In this document: positions 60,591 through 64,000 of the stretch, piece after piece
Position numbering within the stretch: the stretch's first letter is position 1
Layout: each line of letters begins with the position of its first letter
Assembly (NCBI GenBank): GCA_963836375.1
Contig: CAWIJK010000002.1
Location: forward strand, 1,426,001-1,490,000
Source of the DNA: CAWIJK01 sp963836375
GTDB lineage: Bacteria > Actinomycetota > Acidimicrobiia > Acidimicrobiales > RAAP-2
DNA length: 64,000 nucleotides
Direction of reading: 5' to 3'
The notes under the pieces: model-generated
The model's input: only the letters and a program-made list of their open reading frames with translations
Databases searched by the model: none
What the model was told of the DNA's origin: nothing
Program-made: the position numbers and the translations under genes

Positions 60591-61474
60591 TCTCCGTGTC
60601 CGATTCTGCCTCTCGTCGCTATCGGGACCGCGTGGACTGCTGCTTCTCCCTCGGCCGAGTTTTGCTCCTGACGGTGACCTGGGCCTGTAACCAAAGATGC
60701 ATCCATTGCCTACGCTCCGCAGTTGTCACCCGGGCAGAGCCCCTCGATCTCGGGTGCCTCGCTCCAGAGCTGGACTCGGCAGTGAGGAAGCTGCAAGTCG
60801 ATCGCGTCGTCATCTCAGGCGGCGAACCAACGCTGGTGCCAAATATCCTCGATCTGATCTCGATCATCGACGATCTCGGGGTTCGGCCAAGCCTCTGCAC
60901 GAACGCCATCCAGATCGACGTCGAGCGAGCGCGGGAGCTTGTTGCTGCCGGACTTCGCTTCTGCACGGTCGGGCTGGAGGGCGTCGGTGTCGGGTATATG
61001 TGGTTCCGTGGAGAGCGGCGCGGGAGGTTACGGACACGCCGTACATGGCATCTCAGCCTTGGTTGAAGCCGGCATTTCTGTCACCGTGAATGTGTCGTTG
61101 CACGACCGCGTGCTCGGACAGGCGAACCTGTTAGCCCGTGATCTCAATAGCCTCGGCCTGGCCTCTGTAAGTGTAACTTCGCCGATTATGCAAGGTAGGC
61201 TACCCGAGAGCCTGGACGCATTTGGCAAAATCAATCGAAGGACTGCCGAAGATTTTGCTAACACGATGGCGGTGTTGATGACTGCCCCGTAAGTCTGCGT
61301 ATCCCTAGATGCAACAAGCTCTCATGCCCCTCCGGGAGATCGGTCTTCTCTATCGATCGGACTGGCCAGCTTTCAGAATGCCCAGACGTGGGCTCTGAGA
61401 ATGTGAGCGATCTGATAGGAATCGTGGCGGCTCTCAACATATCCGGAGCTTCAAAGTGCGACGGATGCAATTAG
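60587..61474 (+). CDS. Radical SAM protein with SPASM-like C-terminus, two frame breaks
   Basis: GTG 60587 overlaps the previous stop (GTGA). VTWACNQRCIHCLRS is the CxxxCxxC site for the 4Fe-4S cluster that cleaves SAM. VVISGGEPTLVPNILDLI is the SAM-binding GGEP motif. Near 61015-61022 the frame changes (two bases missing or one extra) to ESGAGGYGHAVHGISALVEA and LASVSVTSPIMQGRLPESLD. Near 61270 it changes again to DDCPVSLRIPRCNKLSCPSG, SVFSIDRTGQLSECPDVG and SKCDGCN, stop 61472-61474. The seven-Cys C-terminus resembles a SPASM/twitch auxiliary cluster domain, found in peptide-modifying enzymes. Substrate unknown. Confidence 0.68.
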
Positions 61475-61790
61475 CGGTCCACCCGCTTCTGGCAAAACGA
61501 CACTATTTCAGCTCCTTCAGGGGAAGCTAGGGTCGGAAGTGGTCCTGCCCGATCTTCCCAGAGAGGCGTTGGAAACGCTTAATCCATCCCTGAACGCATG
61601 GGATGATCCCGCATTTCAACACTATGTGGGCTATAGGCAGTTGCTAGAAGAGCAAACTGAGGCTGCTTCGCTGATCGTGTACGACAAATCGTTGCTCGAC
61701 GCCGTAGCCTACTGGGATGTGCTCTCGGGGATGGCCGCCCGAAGTGGGCCTCCGAACTATCAGTGGAGAGATATGACGTTGTATTCCTAA
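61465..61790 (+). CDS. Small P-loop ATPase/kinase, last gene of the cassette
   Basis: Walker A is GPPASGKTTLFQLLQ. The candidate ATG 61465 overlaps the radical SAM stop; one base appears missing at 61471-61475 to join MQLA to GPPASGKT. DPAFQHYVGYRQLLEEQTEA and SLIVYDKSLLDAVAYWDVLS match the Q..E...(D)RS..D pattern of NadR-like/AAA_28 nucleotide kinases, here with DK in place of DR. About 109 residues, short for the family, so the C-terminus may be lost. Confidence 0.55.
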
Positions 61791-62024
61791 GCGACCATGG
61801 TGGGATGTCCAGATTCCCAGGTGGGAACAGTAGGATCTCATATGACGATAAGAGACGCGTTGGTGATTCGTCTTGAGCATCTTCAGCGGAACAGACGAAC
61901 GGCGGGTCTGTCCGACTTCGGGGGATCCTGGAGAGCGGTTGACAGGAGCGCCCTCGCCGAGCTCTGAGTGGAGTTGGAGGGCCACAGGCATGGCCAAAAT
62001 ATCAAGAGAGTTAGACTCCAGATT

Positions 62025-62040
62025 CAAACTGACCCCCTAC
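62025..62040. repeat. IS21-like terminal motif
   Basis: CAAACTGACCCCCTAC, similar to the repeated CAAACTGACC..CTA transposase-binding motifs at ends of actinobacterial IS21-family elements. No IstA/IstB coding is nearby. Confidence 0.35.
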
Positions 62041-62239
62041 CGAAGCACCCCCACCCCACTCCGGCACACTCCGCGGCCGTGGGGACCCCGGGCTGGACGG
62101 TCGTGGGTCAGCGTGACTCACTAACGGGCGGACACGTGCCAGACCTCTCTACCAACGGAACGAGAAGTCATCTACCGGCAGTTCAGATGGACCGGGGCAG
62201 CCACTCAACAAGTCGATCGTCGGCACAACCGACCTGTCT

Positions 62240-62370
62240 CTGGAGGGTACAACCTGGTGGCAGCCGATGGTGGCATCTTCAAGCTTAATGGCTTTGCAGG
62301 ACTTGGCTCTACTGGAGGTACCCCTCTCAACCAACCGATCGTGGGCATGACCCCGGCTAGTGAGGGAGGC
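62240..62370 (+). pseudogene. Fragment of a DGGIF-type repeat protein
   Basis: Encodes GGYNLVAADGGIFKLNGFAG and LGSTGGTPLNQPIVGMTP. This is one unit of the VASDGGIF..GdA.F.GS.G...LN.PIVGM repeat found in many copies in secreted proteins of Acidimicrobiia and related actinobacteria. Only one unit is present, without start or signal peptide. Confidence 0.6.
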
Positions 62371-62812
62371 CATGCGGCGAGCGGGGATCCCCTTCAGGTA
62401 CCTCGATCCAATCGTCAGTGGTCCCAGACCAACCTGGCTTCATTGGCCATCCTTAAAGAGTGACCCGTTGAGGATCGCTTGGTGTAGGACAGCTCTAGCC
62501 ACACACCGGAAGTGGACGATTGCCAACTCCGACCTCCCGTCCGGTGCCAAGACGGGTTGAAACCACCTCGCTCTTGACCAATCGGCGCCCAAGACAAGGA
62601 AGCGCCTTCTCAAACTCATCTCGTTTGCGCCAAAATATCTGGGGGGGCTGGGACCAAATACCGGGTCGTTAACGAAATCGGGACTGTTGACGGTTTCAAC
62701 TGCCTGGGCAACGGCATCCCTCAAGTGACGGCCGATCATCGCCTGGCGTTCGTCACATCGAAAGGCTTGCCACGGATCAGGCATCGCGCAGCGCCGGCTG
62801 CCCCCCCGGGAC

Positions 62813-62926
62813 CAAACTGACCCACTATCGGCGAGGATGCACAACCCCTGGGTCACACTGACCTATTACCGGGATGGCGAGGTCTTCGAGTTCGATGCAC
62901 CGATTTCGGGGCAGACTGACCCTAGA
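62813..62926. repeat. Cluster of IS21-like end motifs
   Basis: CAAACTGACCCACTA (62813-62827), CACACTGACCTATTA (62854-62868) and CAGACTGACCCTAGA (62912-62926) form spaced variants of one motif, as in the multiple transposase-binding sites at IS21-family ends. They stop 7 bp before the rhodanese start, so this end marks the island-core junction. Confidence 0.45.
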
Positions 62927-62932
62927 AGAGGC

Positions 62933-63241
62933 ATGGCCCACCCGGAGATCCAACCTGACGAACTGCGTGCCCGGCTGAAGGCCGGGGAGAGCATCTTCAT
63001 CCTCGACGTCCGCGAGCCCGCCGAGGTCGCTGAATGGGCCTTCCCGGGTGCGGTGAACATCCCGTTGGGCCAGCTGGGCGATCGTACGGACGAACTGCCA
63101 ACGGACAGGCCCATCGTGGTCACCTGCCACATGGGAGGGCGGTCGGCCACTGCGACCCAGGCGCTCGTCAAGGCCGGTTGGCGTGCAGAGAACCTGGTCG
63201 GCGGAGCCCTCGGTTGGGTGACCTCCGAGCCAGACGCTTGA
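62933..63241 (+). CDS. Rhodanese-like sulfurtransferase
   Basis: 102 residues from ATG 62933, preceded by AGAAGAG. Single rhodanese domain: IFILDVREPAEVAEWAFPGA at the N-terminus and VVTCHMGGRSATATQALVKA with the active-site Cys in CxxGGRS. Transfers sulfane sulfur. The stop overlaps the TTG of the next gene (TTGA), so they are coupled. The upstream promoter may have been replaced by the transposon end. Confidence 0.87.
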   Translation: MAHPEIQPDELRARLKAGESIFILDVREPAEVAEWAFPGAVNIPLGQLGDRTDELPTDRPIVVTCHMGGRSATATQALVKAGWRAENLVGGALGWVTSEPDA

Positions 63242-63810
63242 CCGACCCCCTCGACGACGCTCCCCGCCGGACGGGGCCCCCGGTCCTCGTGCTCCTGACC
63301 GGGCCGCCGGGGACCGGAAAGTCCACCCTGGCGGAGGTCTCGGCCGAATGGCTCCAGGCTCCGGTCTTCGGGCACGACTGGGCCATAGGGGCCCTGACTC
63401 CCTTCGACCCGATCCAAGACGCCCTGCAGGCGCTCGACCACCCCACCTACCGTCGGGTGGGCTGGTCCCTGCTCTGGCAGTTCGCCCGGGCCCAGCTCCG
63501 GGCCGGTCGTTCGGTGGTCCTCGACGGCGTGGCCCGGGACGACGAGGTCGCCGAGACGAGGATCCTGGCGGCCCAGCACGGCGCCCGGTGCGTCGTCGTC
63601 CTCACCTCTTGCGCGGACCCGAGGCTGCACCGGGCGCGGATGGAGGGTCGTCAACGCGGTATCCCGGGCTGGCCCGAACTCGACTGGGCCAACGTCGCCG
63701 CCTTCTGTGACCGCTGGGAACCACCGGCCGACGTCGACTTGATGGTCGACGCCTCCGACGACCTCGAGGCCAACATCGAAGAGCTGCTGGTGCTCCTCCG
63801 GCCCGACTAA
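63238..63810 (+). CDS. P-loop kinase (AAA_33/zeta-like)
   Basis: 190 residues, TTG start at 63238 inferred from the overlap with the rhodanese stop. Walker A is LLTGPPGTGKSTLAEV, then a conserved Asp (VFGHDWAIGAL), and RSVVLDGVARDDEVAETRIL as the Walker B-like region. RMEGRQRGIPGWPELDW forms the lid. It resembles small-molecule kinases such as gluconate or chloramphenicol kinases. Substrate unknown. Confidence 0.75.
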   Translation: MTDPLDDAPRRTGPPVLVLLTGPPGTGKSTLAEVSAEWLQAPVFGHDWAIGALTPFDPIQDALQALDHPTYRRVGWSLLWQFARAQLRAGRSVVLDGVARDDEVAETRILAAQHGARCVVVLTSCADPRLHRARMEGRQRGIPGWPELDWANVAAFCDRWEPPADVDLMVDASDDLEANIEELLVLLRPD

Positions 63811-63821
63811 GTCGGTCAGGC

Positions 63822-64000
63822 CTAGCCCGGACCCGAGAGGGCGGCTGCGATCTCCTCGCTGCTCATGACGGCCACGCCGATTCCCTCGAGCTCGGCGATC
63901 CCCCGCTCGTAGAGGCCCGAGATCCCGTCGCTGGCCATCACCAGTCGGAAGTCCCGCTCGGACGCCTCGTAGATCGACGTGCGCGGGCAGTTTGGAAAGT
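63822..64000 (-). CDS. Isochorismatase-family cysteine hydrolase, N-terminal part outside the window
   Basis: The last 58 residues, ending at 63822: CPRTSIYEASERDFRLVMAS, DGISGLYERGIAELEGIGVA and VMSSEEI. The first Cys is in the position of the isochorismatase/nicotinamidase catalytic Cys, and the rest matches the end of that fold. The gene continues beyond 64000. Substrate unknown. Confidence 0.68.
   Translation of the reverse strand, partial: FPNCPRTSIYEASERDFRLVMASDGISGLYERGIAELEGIGVAVMSSEEIAAALSGPG

Larger units (their letters stand above)
61791..62932. other. Right-hand debris of the island
   Basis: About 1.1 kb with no complete gene. It contains a 41-codon open frame (61842-61967, MTIRDALVIRLEHLQRNRR), IS21-like terminal motifs, and a fragment of an Acidimicrobiia-type repeat protein. 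Base composition moves back towards the core value. I see nothing recognisable at 62470-62800. Confidence 0.5.

Noticed and set aside
60780..61100. Prokaryotic viperin
   Set aside because: The radical SAM motif is compatible, but the Cys-rich SPASM-like C-terminus and the overall layout do not fit viperins.

Overview
The window is 64 kb of very G+C-rich DNA with dense coding on both strands. The gene set points to an actinobacterium, most likely of the class Acidimicrobiia or a close relative; this is inference, since no rRNA marker is present. The indications are a DUF2510-like N-terminus with the WWQATDGKWYPPEL motif, two LLM-class F420-type oxidoreductases, a PimB-like glycosyltransferase next to an SRPBCC protein, a ROK glucokinase and a PlsC-type acyltransferase, a class II (B12) ribonucleotide reductase, an Rpf-like transglycosylase, and a fragment of the DGGIF..GSTGG..LN.PIVGM repeat.

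Regions 1-27400 and 35400-50630 are ordinary chromosomal core. They hold a sulfatase (cut by the window start), a PanE-like reductase, an MpaB-type oxygenase, an aldose epimerase-SDR fusion, surE, an Rpf-like protein, arfB, oxidoreductases and mmsA. A rightward run from 13218 to 19442 starts with a CsoR copper sensor under a perfect CsoR operator and continues through a permease, YjbR, NUDIX, PEP-mutase-like, NDH-2 and beta-propeller genes. Fatty-acid genes follow (acyl-CoA synthetase, acyl-CoA dehydrogenase, SDRs). A secreted repeat protein of about 2280 residues fills 27421-34285. It has 14 FG-GAP-like repeats and eight apparently identical 279-bp Ig-like repeats. Next come a collapsed acyl-CoA synthetase pseudogene and nrdJ, which carries a 436-residue homing-endonuclease intein and two tandem NrdR boxes over its promoter. 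Beyond that are glpK and a leftward envelope and central-metabolism cluster (43534-50626).

At 51039-52338 lies a decayed IS3-family element. From about 52440 to 62830 the base composition drops sharply: this is a horizontally acquired, decaying defence island. It contains remnants of a methyltransferase/helicase restriction-like cassette with a small coiled-coil protein and a DUF3644 protein, a dead cold-shock gene, and a Hachiman system with intact hamA and frame-broken hamB. To the right is a four-gene rightward cassette: NUDIX hydrolase, two-helix membrane protein with a degenerate NUDIX domain, radical SAM/SPASM-like protein, and small P-loop ATPase/kinase. I do not recognise this cassette as a described system. 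Two palindromic LexA (SOS) boxes overlap -10 hexamers in the island. One faces the methyltransferase remnant. The other lies in the divergent region between hamA and the NUDIX cassette, so the island appears to be DNA-damage controlled. IS21-like terminal motifs and transposition debris close the island at about 62.0-62.93 kb. High-G+C core then resumes with a rhodanese, a P-loop kinase and the end of an isochorismatase-like gene.

Many reading frames are interrupted. Three core genes each behave as if exactly one base is missing, one of them at a C7 run and one in a C-rich run. This looks like residual sequencing error. The island genes also carry in-frame stops, deletions and many more shifts, which looks like real decay. 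The two causes cannot be separated fully from sequence alone.
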